DNA of 64,000 bases from DASYML01 sp036399835 (GTDB taxonomy: Bacteria; Acidobacteriota; Blastocatellia; Pyrinomonadales; Pyrinomonadaceae): positions 32,177 to 96,176 of the forward strand of contig DASWMI010000122.1 in the NCBI GenBank assembly GCA_036399835.1, given 5' to 3'. The notes beneath the pieces are model-generated. The model saw nothing but the letters and a program-made list of their open reading frames with translations, was not told where the DNA came from and searched no databases. Position numbers and translations under genes: made by a program. Shown piece by piece: positions 28,324-36,932 of this stretch (positions are counted from its first letter, which is position 1; each line of letters opens with the position of its first letter).

Positions 28324-29859
28324 ATGGAACGTCTCGTCGAGTGTGTACCCAATTTCAGCGAGGGCCGTAAGGTCCAGACTATCGAGCGGCTGGCGCAGGA
28401 GATCGAGTCGGTCGAGGGCGCAGCCGTGCTGGACATGCACATGGATGCGGACCACAACCGCTCCGTCATCACGTTTGTCGCGGATGCCGAGGTGGTCGCC
28501 GAAGCGGCTCTGCGCGTGGTGGCGCTCGCCTCCGAGCTGATTGACCTGCGCGAGCACAAAGGGGAGCACCCGCGCGTCGGCGCGACGGACGTGTTGCCCT
28601 TCGTGCCCGTGCGCGGCGTGACGATGGAAGACTGCGTACAGTTGGCCCACGAGGTCGGCGAGCGTATCGCGCGCGAGCTGATGATTCCGGTCTACTTTTA
28701 CGAGCGCGCCGCGCGTAGGCCCGACCGCGTGAATCTGGAAGATGTGCGCCGCAAGGGTTTTGAAGAGCTGCGCGATGAGATTGAAGTCATCCCCGCGCGT
28801 GCGCCCGATTTGGGCGAGGCGCGTCTGCACGAACGCGCGGGCGCTGTGGTCGTCGGCGCAAGACCCTTTCTCATCGCCTACAACGTCAACCTGCGCACGA
28901 CCGACATCTCTATCGCCAGAAAAATCGCCAGAGCCGTGCGCGGGCGCGACGGCGGGCTGCGTTATCTCAAGGCGCTCGGCTTCGAGTTGCGCACACGCGG
29001 GCTGGTCCAGGTCTCCATGAATCTTCTGGACCATGAGAAGACCTCTCTTCATCATGCTTTTGAAGCGGTCAGGCGCGAGGCCGCGCGCTATGGCGTCCCT
29101 GTCGCCGGAAGCGAGCTGGTCGGACTCTTGCCGCAGGCCGCGCTCAATCGTGCGGCAGACTATTTTCTACAACTTGAAAACTTCACGCCGGGCGTAGTGC
29201 TTGAGAACCGTATAGAGGCCGCATTCGCGGGCAAGGGCGAGAAGGAGACTGTCAGGGATTTTGTTTCCGAGGTGGCGAGCGGCGAGCCTGCTCCCGGAGG
29301 CGGCGCGGCGGCGGCGCACGCGGCCAGCCTCGGCGCGGCGCTCGGCGAGATGATCGCGCATCTCACCGCCGGAAAAGAAAAGTATGCCGAGGTCGAAGGG
29401 GAGGTGCGCGAGGCTCTGGTCCAGTTGCGCCCCCTTCGTGCGCGATTGGGGCGCGCCGCACAGGATGATGCGGCGAGCTTCGAGAGCGTCATGAATGCGC
29501 GGAAGCTCCCGCAGGCGAGCGAGGATGAGAGAGTCTTGCGCGCGGGCGAGATAGAGGCTGCGCTGAAGGGCGCGGCGACCGTGCCGCTCGAAGTGGCGGG
29601 GGTGGCCGTGCAGGTCCTGGAGCTACTGGAAACGCTCGCCGAGATAGGCAACCCGAACGCTCTTTCGGATGCCGCCACGGGCGCGCAGCTTTCGCTCGCA
29701 GCCGTCGCTTCGGCGCGTTACAACGTCCTCGTCAATACGGCTGAGATTGAAGATGAAGAGTTCGCTGCCGAGCATCGCTCACGCGCGGACGACCTGCTGG
29801 AAAGAGCCAGGGAATTGGCCTCGCGCGTCGAAGAGATGTTGATGGATTCGATTAGCTGA
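28324..29859 (+). CDS. ftcD: Glutamate formiminotransferase / formiminotetrahydrofolate cyclodeaminase
   Basis: A 511-residue bifunctional enzyme of histidine breakdown and folate one-carbon metabolism. It transfers the formimino group to tetrahydrofolate and then releases ammonia to give methenyl-THF. The N-terminal transferase begins LVECVPNFSEG and contains H82 (GEHPRVGATD), matching the catalytic His of the animal enzyme. The transferase C-domain runs to about residue 300, and the cyclodeaminase domain (APGGGAAAAHAASLG) from about 315 to the end. GGGGAGAGGG gives the ribosome-binding site. No other histidine-degradation gene is in the window. Confidence 0.93.
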   Translation: MERLVECVPNFSEGRKVQTIERLAQEIESVEGAAVLDMHMDADHNRSVITFVADAEVVAEAALRVVALASELIDLREHKGEHPRVGATDVLPFVPVRGVTMEDCVQLAHEVGERIARELMIPVYFYERAARRPDRVNLEDVRRKGFEELRDEIEVIPARAPDLGEARLHERAGAVVVGARPFLIAYNVNLRTTDISIARKIARAVRGRDGGLRYLKALGFELRTRGLVQVSMNLLDHEKTSLHHAFEAVRREAARYGVPVAGSELVGLLPQAALNRAADYFLQLENFTPGVVLENRIEAAFAGKGEKETVRDFVSEVASGEPAPGGGAAAAHAASLGAALGEMIAHLTAGKEKYAEVEGEVREALVQLRPLRARLGRAAQDDAASFESVMNARKLPQASEDERVLRAGEIEAALKGAATVPLEVAGVAVQVLELLETLAEIGNPNALSDAATGAQLSLAAVASARYNVLVNTAEIEDEEFAAEHRSRADDLLERARELASRVEEMLMDSIS

Positions 29860-29861
29860 GC

Positions 29862-30296
29862 TTAGCCGTCCGAGTCCTGCACGGATGTTGTCGGGTCGGC
29901 CAGGCTGTTGAGATATTCGATAAAGCGTTGGCGGTCGCTGATTGAGGTAATCTGCGCGCCGATCAGATAGCCTTCCGCGAAGATGCTCTTCTGCCTGCCT
30001 TCGCCGAGCCGCTCGTAGCGCACTGGCCGGGCCTGTATCTCGACTGGTCCAGCCGGAAGAAAAAGCTCTATCCGGAGAGAGTTGCCTTCGTCCTTGAGAT
30101 AGCTTTCGTCAATCTCCGCGACGGGAATAATCAACGCCAAGCCCGTCTCGCTGATGTCCTCTGTCTGGCCCACCAGATTCAGCTCACGCGGAGCGCGACC
30201 CTTACGCATGTGTGGTCCAACCAGTTGCACGCTGAACAGCAAATGCGCCTTGAGCTGCGTCTTGTGGCGCGGAGATAAGCGTCGCTCGTTATTCAT
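29862..30296 (-). CDS. PilZ domain protein
   Basis: About 144 residues from ATG 30296. The c-di-GMP-binding signature is present: RLSPRHKTQ near the N-terminus (RxxxR) and EDISETGLAL (DxSxxG) about 45 residues on. The domain is a stand-alone PilZ and probably responds to cyclic di-GMP. The frame is open to 30377 but the extra residues do not look like protein. It ends two bases from the convergent ftcD stop. Confidence 0.85.
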   Translation of the reverse strand: MNNERRLSPRHKTQLKAHLLFSVQLVGPHMRKGRAPRELNLVGQTEDISETGLALIIPVAEIDESYLKDEGNSLRIELFLPAGPVEIQARPVRYERLGEGRQKSIFAEGYLIGAQITSISDRQRFIEYLNSLADPTTSVQDSDG

Positions 30297-30470
30297 CTTT
30301 GGCCTCGGGTTTCTTGAGATGAGGTGGGCGTCTGCTTCCGATCTCAAAAGGTGCTGCGGAACCTTTGACAGCTTCAACTATATCATTGCGGGTGACGGGC
30401 GGGACACTAAAAAAATTCGCTTCAACGACGACTGATTCGGAGTATGAACTTTTGCGGCGTTCAGCCCTCT

Positions 30471-31502
30471 TCACAAATGCTTCTTAAAGAATGAAGCGAT
30501 CTTCCAGCCATCCATGTAGACCCAGGGCTTTTCGCCGCTCGTGTAATGGCCGCAGGGGAGCCATGCGACATCGAGCGGAATCCCCAACCCAAGAGCTGCG
30601 TCTATCACATCTTCCGAGAGGTCTACGGGAAAGGTCAGGTCCTGTCGCGCGGCGATAAAACGCATCGGTCGCGCCCTCATCTTCAGCAGGCGTTGGATAA
30701 AGGGCAGCGGGCTGATGGGCAGCCAGTATTCGCGTAGCTCCTCAAGCCCGACTTCATCGCCGAAACCTGCGCGCACGTGCGCGGTCGAGATGCCGCGCCA
30801 GACCACGTCTGCGAAATAACCTGAGACGTGATTGAAGACGCCGACATCTATACGCTCTTCATGAGCGTAAGCCAGAAAGGCCGTGCATGAGCCGATGCTT
30901 GTGCCCATGATGCCGATGCGATTGTAGCCGCGCTCTTCTATCAACCAGGAAACGGCTGCGCGCGCATCAAGCACGGCCTGCCTGACGGATTGAATCGTGC
31001 GCCCTATATTCGAGCTGACAAGATAATCCGCGCGTTCCAACTCGGGCGGCCGGCGCGCTTCATGATAGGGCAAAGTCAAACGCAGCGCGGCGATTCCAAG
31101 ACGATTGAGGACACGGCAGAGCGCGACGTGGCTTTCAGCAGATGCGTTCCACTGAGGCAGGATGACGACCGCCGGACGATGCGCCCCGCCGTCCAGGCGT
31201 TTCTCAGGCGCGGGAAAGAAACGCGCATGCACTATGTTGTTTTCAGGAGAAGGCGTGTGCACAGCGCTGGTCCAGGTCAGGCGCTGGCCTTCGAGTTGAT
31301 AATCCTTGACGGAGGGCAGCGGATAAAATTCTTCGCTGCGCTCAAGGACGCGCATTGTGTGCTGGCGTAAGAGGCTGCGCGGGTCCGCGCCGTTGAGGTG
31401 CTCGGTGATAAAAGACGTGCCCCATTCAAATGGGCGCACGACCCTGTTCTTATCGCGCTGTGAAAGATGGCGCTCGCGCGCTCGAATCAATCTACCGAAC
31501 AA
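30471..31502 (-). CDS. Alpha/beta hydrolase, ABHD18-like
   Basis: A 343-residue alpha/beta-hydrolase. The nucleophile elbow is GTSIGS with S202. The likely acid and base are the Asp in RQDLTFP (about 298) and the His in CGHYTSG (about 325). The overall pattern, with a long N-terminal region before the core, resembles the ABHD18/DUF2048 group. The substrate is unknown and no signal peptide is seen, so it is probably cytoplasmic. Confidence 0.8.
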   Translation of the reverse strand: MFGRLIRARERHLSQRDKNRVVRPFEWGTSFITEHLNGADPRSLLRQHTMRVLERSEEFYPLPSVKDYQLEGQRLTWTSAVHTPSPENNIVHARFFPAPEKRLDGGAHRPAVVILPQWNASAESHVALCRVLNRLGIAALRLTLPYHEARRPPELERADYLVSSNIGRTIQSVRQAVLDARAAVSWLIEERGYNRIGIMGTSIGSCTAFLAYAHEERIDVGVFNHVSGYFADVVWRGISTAHVRAGFGDEVGLEELREYWLPISPLPFIQRLLKMRARPMRFIAARQDLTFPVDLSEDVIDAALGLGIPLDVAWLPCGHYTSGEKPWVYMDGWKIASFFKKHL

Positions 31503-31633
31503 GCTCTTGACTGCCCCTTAAACCATCTGAAGATTGCCCGCTTAGTTTCGGGAAGCAGCCATCCTAAAGAAAACCCGTGCAAAAGTAAAAGGCAGGAAAA
31601 AGTGGAAGGCGAAAGATGGAATGGGCGTTAAAG

Positions 31634-31694
31634 CATCAACGCGTGAATCGTCAATAGAAAAAGCATTTATCCGTTGACGATTCACGCGTTGATG
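31634..31694. terminator. Perfect 21-bp inverted repeat downstream of the S8 protease gene
   Basis: The arm at 31634-31654 (starting CATCAACGCGTGAATCG) pairs without mismatch with 31674-31694, leaving a 19-base loop. It shares TCAACGCGTGAA with the hairpin at 3169. It lies 15 bases after the S8 protease stop on the minus strand, so it can end that transcript, though no T-run follows. Confidence 0.65.
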
Positions 31695-31708
31695 TATGGA
31701 CCAATTAT

Positions 31709-33238
31709 TTACGGGTGTTGCAGCCAGAGGTTATAGCTGCCGCTCCCGCTGTATGAGTAGACCTGCCACATATAGTAGCCGGCTGTGCCCGTGTAGGAAA
31801 CATCCTCGTTGGAGGTCGCGCTTTCGCCGCGAGCGACGATGACCCAGGTCGAGCCGTTCCACTTTTGCAGGTAGAGGTCAAAGTCCGCGCCGGAAGCTGG
31901 TCCACGCAGCCAGCCTTTGTGAACTCCGCTCACGCTGCTGTAATAGTAGGTGCCGTTCGGCTGGTACTGATAACTGCCAGTGCCTGTCAGCGAGCCTGTG
32001 TAGAGCGTGCAACCGGTGCAGGGCGCGCCGCCACCGCCGCCGGTCGTGAGCAGCGAGTAGAGCAGGCGATTGGGCGAGCCTGTGCCGATGCCCGTCAGAT
32101 GGCCTGTCGTCGCCGTGCTGGTAATCGCGCTGGCGACCGTGGAGGGTGACGCCGCGGGATTGTTCTGCAAGTAGAGCGCCGCTACGCCTGTGACATGCGG
32201 CGTTGCCATCGAAGTACCGCTGATGGTGTTGGTCGCCGTATCGCTTGTGGACCAGGAGGAGGTAATGCTTGAGCCAGGGGCGAAGAGGTCCACGCAAGTA
32301 CCGATGTTGGAAAAATCGGAGCGGGCATCCGTGCTCGTCGAAGAGCCGACGGTGATGGCTGCGGCCACGCGCGCGGGAGAATAGTTGCAGGCATTCTGCC
32401 CGTAATCGTTGCCCGCCGCGACAGCGTAGGTCACGCCCGAGTTGATCGAATTCTGCACGGCGTTATCGAGCGCAGTGGATGCGCCGCCGCCCAGACTCAT
32501 GTTCGCGACCGCCGGTCCAGTTCCATGATTGGCTGTCACCCAGTCAACGCCCGCGATGACGGTCGAATCCGTCCCGTTCCCTGCACAGTCAAGCACGCGC
32601 ACGGCATAAAGCGTCACGCCCTTGGCAACGCCATAAGTTGAGCCGCCGACTGTCCCCGAAACGTGTGTCCCGTGGCCGTTACAGTCGTTGCTATTCTGAC
32701 CGTCGCCCATCGCGTCATAGCCTACGACGGCGCGACCGCCAAACTGCGTATGCGTCCGGCGAATCCCTGTGTCTATGATAAAGGCTTTCACGCCAGAGCC
32801 GGTCGGCGTGTAGTTGTAGTTACCGTTGAGCGGGAGGTCTCGCTGGTCTATCCGGTCCAGACCCCAGGTCGCGCCGGTCTGCGTCGTCGTGGCATGGACA
32901 ACGCCGTCCTCTTCGACAAACTTGACACGATAATCTTCACTTAAAGCAGTGGCCTCGGCCTCCGTCATCTCGACCGAGAAACCGCTGATCGCGTGTTTGT
33001 AAATGTGTTTGAGCTTTCCGCCGTAAAGCGAAGCCATCCCGGCGGCGATGTCCGGGGCGAGAGAGAATTCGCCCTTCTGTCCCACGGCCCAGTCTTCGAG
33101 CACGACGATATACTGGTTGGCAATCTTATTCTCTTTCTTGCGAAGCTTATTCTTAGGACTCTGGCTGCTGGCTGGTCCGGAAATAAACATCATCACGCAG
33201 AAAGCTGTCAGGATAAGGAACGCTGCAAATTTCTTCAT
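31709..33238 (-). CDS. Secreted subtilisin-like (S8) serine protease with PPC domain
   Basis: A 509-residue exported protease. Signal peptide (about 1-26), inhibitor I9-like propeptide (IANQYIVVLEDW to about 115), then a proteinase-K-type S8 domain with D156 (IIDTGI), H189 (GHGTHVSG), N277 and S343 (GTSMATPH). A glycine-rich linker leads to a C-terminal pre-peptidase (PPC) beta domain (about 415-509). It degrades external protein after removal of the propeptide. GAGGAG stands just upstream of the ATG. Confidence 0.93.
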   Translation of the reverse strand: MKKFAAFLILTAFCVMMFISGPASSQSPKNKLRKKENKIANQYIVVLEDWAVGQKGEFSLAPDIAAGMASLYGGKLKHIYKHAISGFSVEMTEAEATALSEDYRVKFVEEDGVVHATTTQTGATWGLDRIDQRDLPLNGNYNYTPTGSGVKAFIIDTGIRRTHTQFGGRAVVGYDAMGDGQNSNDCNGHGTHVSGTVGGSTYGVAKGVTLYAVRVLDCAGNGTDSTVIAGVDWVTANHGTGPAVANMSLGGGASTALDNAVQNSINSGVTYAVAAGNDYGQNACNYSPARVAAAITVGSSTSTDARSDFSNIGTCVDLFAPGSSITSSWSTSDTATNTISGTSMATPHVTGVAALYLQNNPAASPSTVASAITSTATTGHLTGIGTGSPNRLLYSLLTTGGGGGAPCTGCTLYTGSLTGTGSYQYQPNGTYYYSSVSGVHKGWLRGPASGADFDLYLQKWNGSTWVIVARGESATSNEDVSYTGTAGYYMWQVYSYSGSGSYNLWLQHP

Positions 33239-33518
33239 TTCTACTCCTCATGGTAGTCGTTGGGCTGGGTTGAGATGTTTGACGCACGCGTGGGGGCGAG
33301 CGAGTGAGCGGGAGGGTTCATAACCTTGATAATGAAGAGTTCGCTTCATAAAGAACGCGGCTCGGAGTAAAAGGCACAAGGATAATTCTTTCGGCCTCGA
33401 AGGATTCATCCGAGCCAAACCCGACGTTATGTGTAAGCTTTCAGAAAAACCCGAAATTGAGACGTGAGAAAGACGCTCTTGAAGCAACTGCCGGGCAGTT
33501 GGATTTGGGGGAAGGCGC

Positions 33519-33549
33519 AGTATAGCATTTTTCTGGTCCAGCGCAAGCG
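33519..33549 (-). promoter_or_regulatory. Shared promoter element, copy A (S8 protease)
   Basis: On the minus strand TTGCGC, a 16-base spacer that contains TGGACCA, and TATACT. Nearly the same sequence stands at 35535-35567. It lies about 290 bases before the protease start codon, implying a leader of roughly 270 bases. Confidence 0.5.
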
Positions 33550-33580
33550 GGAACAGTATGCAGCCTTTGCTGAAAAGTTA

Positions 33581-33619
33581 AAAAGGGGTTGAGTGTCTTG
33601 TAGATACCCAACCCCTTTT
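33581..33619 (-). terminator. Rho-independent terminator
   Basis: AAAAGGGGTT and AACCCCTTTT enclose a partly paired loop; on the minus strand the stem is followed by a T-rich tail (TTTTTAACTTTT). It ends transcription of the secreted protein gene 33642-35264. Confidence 0.75.
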
Positions 33620-33641
33620 GTCTTGCGCGGAGCGGCAAAAG

Positions 33642-35264
33642 CTACTGGCAAGTGCTTAGCTTGAACGAGTAGATGTAAGTGCTCCAGTTGTATGTGCCGT
33701 TGGCAGGCAGGTATTCAGTCGTGAAGACCATGGTGCAGCCGTCCACAGGGTCAACGCTCAGCGTGCTGTAGTCTCCCCAGCGCGAGAGCGTCGCCGTCTG
33801 TGAGCCGGTCCCGGCAAGGACGATGGTCTCGTTGCCCAATGTGCCCGCCGGGTCCGATGGTCCGCGATAAGCATAACGGATGCTCGGCTTGATGCTGGAG
33901 CTGGAGATGTTATAGCCGACAGCGATGCCGCCAGTCTTGTCCATCGCCGCACTCCCCATCCAGCGGTATTCGGCGGTGGGCGCGTATGTGCCCTGCTGAT
34001 AAACGACAGGGGCCGCGCTTCCGAGTGTTTGACCCGTGGCATTGCGCAACTCGTACCAGCGTATGCCGCTGACGCCGTTCGTGGCTACGGAATGATTGAT
34101 GACCATCGCTTCGTGAGTGCCGAAATTGCGGTAGCTCAAGCGATACATCAAACGGTCGGCCAGAGAATCAAGCTGCTGCGAAGTGCCCTGCTGTGGAATA
34201 CAGACTCCGCCGCCGCAGGCTCTGCTGAAGGAGACGCCCGGAACAGTCGTCGGTCCGGTAAGCGTACCCGTCCCGGTGGTCCAATTGACAGCGTATCTCC
34301 AGGCATACAGGGATGTCGAGCTGATGCTCAGCAGAGGAATCGGAGAGCCTGCCGGGGGCAGCGTCGGGCCTTCGATGTCAGCCGGTTCGAGACTGTGGCT
34401 GCTGGTCGTCGCTGCGCAGATCTGCCTGGCGGAAGCGCCAATCAACATCTTGTCGCGCTCAAAGGCGCAGACCGTATGGCTGGAGAAGGTGCGACCGTTC
34501 CGATACATGTTGTAAGTAATGTAATAGCCGTCGCGCCAGACTCCCATCTTCGGATAGTCGTTGAAATCTCTTCCATAGGAGTAAGAATACCTGTGATAAG
34601 TTCCGGTCGGGTCAGGAGTGGTCGAGACTGCGACGCACTGCGTGTAGGGCTGCGAGGAAACGGCAAACTGCGTCAGCACCCAACGGTCGGCAAACTGGTC
34701 ATACTGGACAATCGGGTCGCCGTCGTTGTAAGCCTCGCAGGGACCGCCGAAACCTTGCCAAACGACATTCCCCTGCTTCGGGAAACCAGCCACCAGGTTG
34801 AAACCTGTAATGCCATTGTTCGCATCTCGGGCCACAGTGTAGATTGAATAGCGCAGGTTGACCCACTGTACATAATGGTTGGGGCCGAGGTCGCCTGTGG
34901 TGTCGGGCGGGGCTACGCGATAGGCAGGGTCCACCGCAGTTCCGATAGTGGAGGCTTTCGGCGAGGCCGAAGCTCCAATCAGGCCAACGCCTCTTTCGGC
35001 CAACGGGTCAATAACCGAAGGGTTCGTATTGCCGACAGGCTGTGGGCTACCGGGCTTGAAATCTCTACCGGCTCTGGCAATCGGCTGTGCCCCTTCACGG
35101 TCAACCATCTCGCGCAGGGGGCGGGAGCTGGTGTCAAAATGTGTAGGTCTGGTTACTTCAGCGCGATGCTGCTCTCCCACGTTACTCTGACCGCGCACGA
35201 TGGTAGGCGCAAACGCGATCAGACACAAAGCAAATGTAACTAGCGACGCAAAAACTCTCTTCAT
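33642..35264 (-). CDS. Large secreted protein, family not recognised
   Basis: 540 residues from ATG 35264, which has GGAGG at ideal spacing. A signal peptide ends near VRGQ (about residue 28). The mature protein begins with a polar region. The rest is rich in Trp, Tyr and aromatic beta-strand motifs (GDLGPNHYVQWVN, DRWVLTQFAV, GWRDGYYIT-like stretches), with several cysteines (GPCEAY, CGGGVCIP). The pattern suggests a beta-propeller. I cannot name a family. It shares a promoter element with the S8 protease, so the two may be co-regulated. Confidence 0.8.
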   Translation of the reverse strand: MKRVFASLVTFALCLIAFAPTIVRGQSNVGEQHRAEVTRPTHFDTSSRPLREMVDREGAQPIARAGRDFKPGSPQPVGNTNPSVIDPLAERGVGLIGASASPKASTIGTAVDPAYRVAPPDTTGDLGPNHYVQWVNLRYSIYTVARDANNGITGFNLVAGFPKQGNVVWQGFGGPCEAYNDGDPIVQYDQFADRWVLTQFAVSSQPYTQCVAVSTTPDPTGTYHRYSYSYGRDFNDYPKMGVWRDGYYITYNMYRNGRTFSSHTVCAFERDKMLIGASARQICAATTSSHSLEPADIEGPTLPPAGSPIPLLSISSTSLYAWRYAVNWTTGTGTLTGPTTVPGVSFSRACGGGVCIPQQGTSQQLDSLADRLMYRLSYRNFGTHEAMVINHSVATNGVSGIRWYELRNATGQTLGSAAPVVYQQGTYAPTAEYRWMGSAAMDKTGGIAVGYNISSSSIKPSIRYAYRGPSDPAGTLGNETIVLAGTGSQTATLSRWGDYSTLSVDPVDGCTMVFTTEYLPANGTYNWSTYIYSFKLSTCQ

Positions 35265-35826
35265 TGTTCCTCCAGAAAGATGGGCTGTGAGTGAGGTGGA
35301 TGACACCCGCACGAGTGCCGTTAGACAGTGGGGGAAAAGATGACTAATCCGAAGATATTTACGCACAGTAAGAAACGTCGTGAGACACAAGAGGCTTGAT
35401 GAGTCAGATACTATCAACGATAGTAGTTCCTGATGAGATACGCGATAGACCTACAAACCAGCCGCTATTCAGTTTTAAGTTTTAATCCCCATAGAACCGG
35501 CAGCTAAGGACTGCCAATCAAAGGATGGTGAAGTAGTATAGCCATAGTTTCTGGTCCAGCGCAAGCGAGCGCGAGCTAAGAAACAAAGATTTTTGTTAAA
35601 CGCAGAATCATCCCGGCGTGGACGCAAGAGATTCTGACGCTTTCCTTTATCAAAATCATTGACCATAACCAGGATCAAGAATATAGTCTTGCGCGTTTGC
35701 CATTCTGGTAAGCTGAGTCGAATGCCATCAGCACTCCCTACAAATTTCAAGTTCGGCCTAAGTGTTACCCCCGGCGTGGCGAAAGCCCCGCGCAACGCTT
35801 TAACCCTATAAAGAGGAGACCCTACA
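35265..35826. other. Divergent region between two secreted-protein genes
   Basis: 562 bases. It includes the shared promoter copy B (35535-35567) and a dyad TACTATC-AAC-GATAGTA (35409-35425), which lies in the predicted leader of the minus-strand gene and could be an operator. No gene is seen. Confidence 0.5.
35535..35567 (-). promoter_or_regulatory. Shared promoter element, copy B
   Basis: On the minus strand TTGCGC, an 18-base spacer containing TGGACCA, and TATACT. It stands about 288 bases before the start of the secreted protein gene at 35264. Confidence 0.5.
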
Positions 35827-36780
35827 GTGAAATTTAAGAACTATTTCTTGTTCAGCATGAGCGCTCTACTTGGGCTGGCAATCTCTGCCATGCCCTTGAG
35901 TGCTTTTGCTCAAGGCGGTGACAGAGACCTCGCGCCCGGTCAGAAAACCATTCACACGATTCGCACTAATCCCCAGGGGAATCCCATCGGTGAGGGGCTG
36001 GGCCAATCCAGACCAAGCGCCAAGCCCACCAGCAACAACGGAATCTTCTATGGCGGTGGACCATTGATGCTGGGTGTGCCGAGCATGTATTACATTTGGT
36101 ACGGCAACTGGAGCGGCAACACCGCAACCAATATCCTGGTTGATTTTGCCAACAATATCGGCGGCTCGCCCTATTACAACATCAACACAACTTATTATGA
36201 CGGGACCGGCACGCGTGTCACAAACGCCGTCGTTCTGGGAGGCCAGACCTTCGATACGACTTACAAATACGGCACGAGCCTGACCGATACCGCGATACGC
36301 TCAATCGTGACCGACGCGATCACCAGTGGCCGCCTGCCAAAAGATACAAACGGCATCTACTTTGTGCTCACTTCAGCCGACGTGACTGCCTCTTCGGGCT
36401 TCTGCACACAGTATTGCGGCTGGCACACCTGGGGAACAATCTCCGGCAGCGCCATCAAGTATTCGTTCATCGGAAACTCTGCCCGCTGCCCGTCGGCTTG
36501 CGCGGCACAGTCGGTTGGTCCAAACGGCAACGCGGGCGCGGACGGGATGGCCTCCATCATCGCGCACGAGTTGGAAGAGGCCGTGACGGACCCGCAGCCG
36601 CTTTCCGGTTGGGCAGACCGTCGCGGCGCTGAGAATGCTGACAAGTGCGCGTGGACTTTTGGCGCGACCTACACCACTGCAAACGGCGCGACGGCCAATA
36701 TGAGACTCGGCACGCGCGACTATCTGATACAGCAAAACTGGGTCAACGCTCTGGGCGGCTACTGCGCCAAGAGTTACTAA
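35827..36780 (+). CDS. EXORDIUM / phosphate-induced protein 1-like secreted protein
   Basis: A 317-residue exported protein. The signal peptide ends at AFAQ (about residue 29). The mature part matches the plant phosphate-induced protein 1 / EXORDIUM family: YGGGPLMLG, YYIWYGNW, FCTQYCGWH, CPSACAAQ, AHELEEAVTDP and the closing RDYLIQQNWVN. In plants these extracellular proteins promote growth; the bacterial role is unknown. The start is GTG, with GAGGAG about eight bases upstream. A strong terminator follows. The AHELEE segment looks like a degenerate zinc-peptidase motif but lacks the second His. Confidence 0.85.
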   Translation: MKFKNYFLFSMSALLGLAISAMPLSAFAQGGDRDLAPGQKTIHTIRTNPQGNPIGEGLGQSRPSAKPTSNNGIFYGGGPLMLGVPSMYYIWYGNWSGNTATNILVDFANNIGGSPYYNINTTYYDGTGTRVTNAVVLGGQTFDTTYKYGTSLTDTAIRSIVTDAITSGRLPKDTNGIYFVLTSADVTASSGFCTQYCGWHTWGTISGSAIKYSFIGNSARCPSACAAQSVGPNGNAGADGMASIIAHELEEAVTDPQPLSGWADRRGAENADKCAWTFGATYTTANGATANMRLGTRDYLIQQNWVNALGGYCAKSY

Positions 36781-36824
36781 ACTGGTTGGCAGCTTAACCT
36801 TTAAGATTGAAATCAAGCAAAAAT

Positions 36825-36876
36825 TGAAGCCCGCCGGTCTGACTTTCAGAGTTATCGGCGGGCTTCAGTTTTATTT
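36825..36876 (+). terminator. Rho-independent terminator
   Basis: TGAAGCCCGCCG (36825-36836) pairs with CGGCGGGCTTCA (36856-36867), followed by GTTTTATTT. Confidence 0.85.
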
Positions 36877-36911
36877 GTGATGACGACAAGCGAAGAATAA
36901 ATAGCTTGTTC

Positions 36912-36932
36912 TTTATCATCCATCCTTCATCA
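36912..36932 (+). repeat. Heptamer repeat at the 3' end of an aldehyde dehydrogenase gene
   Basis: TTTATCA, TCCATCC and TTCATCA follow one another without gaps and touch the stop codon region of the minus-strand gene at 36930. The words match those before moxR (22811-22838). Confidence 0.6.

Larger units (their letters stand above)
33239..33641. other. Region upstream of the S8 protease gene
   Basis: 403 bases. It holds the shared promoter element (33519-33549), a 15-base palindrome AACTGCCGGGCAGTT (33486-33500) in the predicted leader, and the terminator of the next gene. Small frames here are not supported as genes. Confidence 0.5.

Noticed and set aside
34029..34847. Plus-strand frame of 272 codons within 33642-35264
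   Set aside because: The minus-strand gene has a signal peptide, an ideal ribosome-binding site and a terminator; the opposite frame has none.
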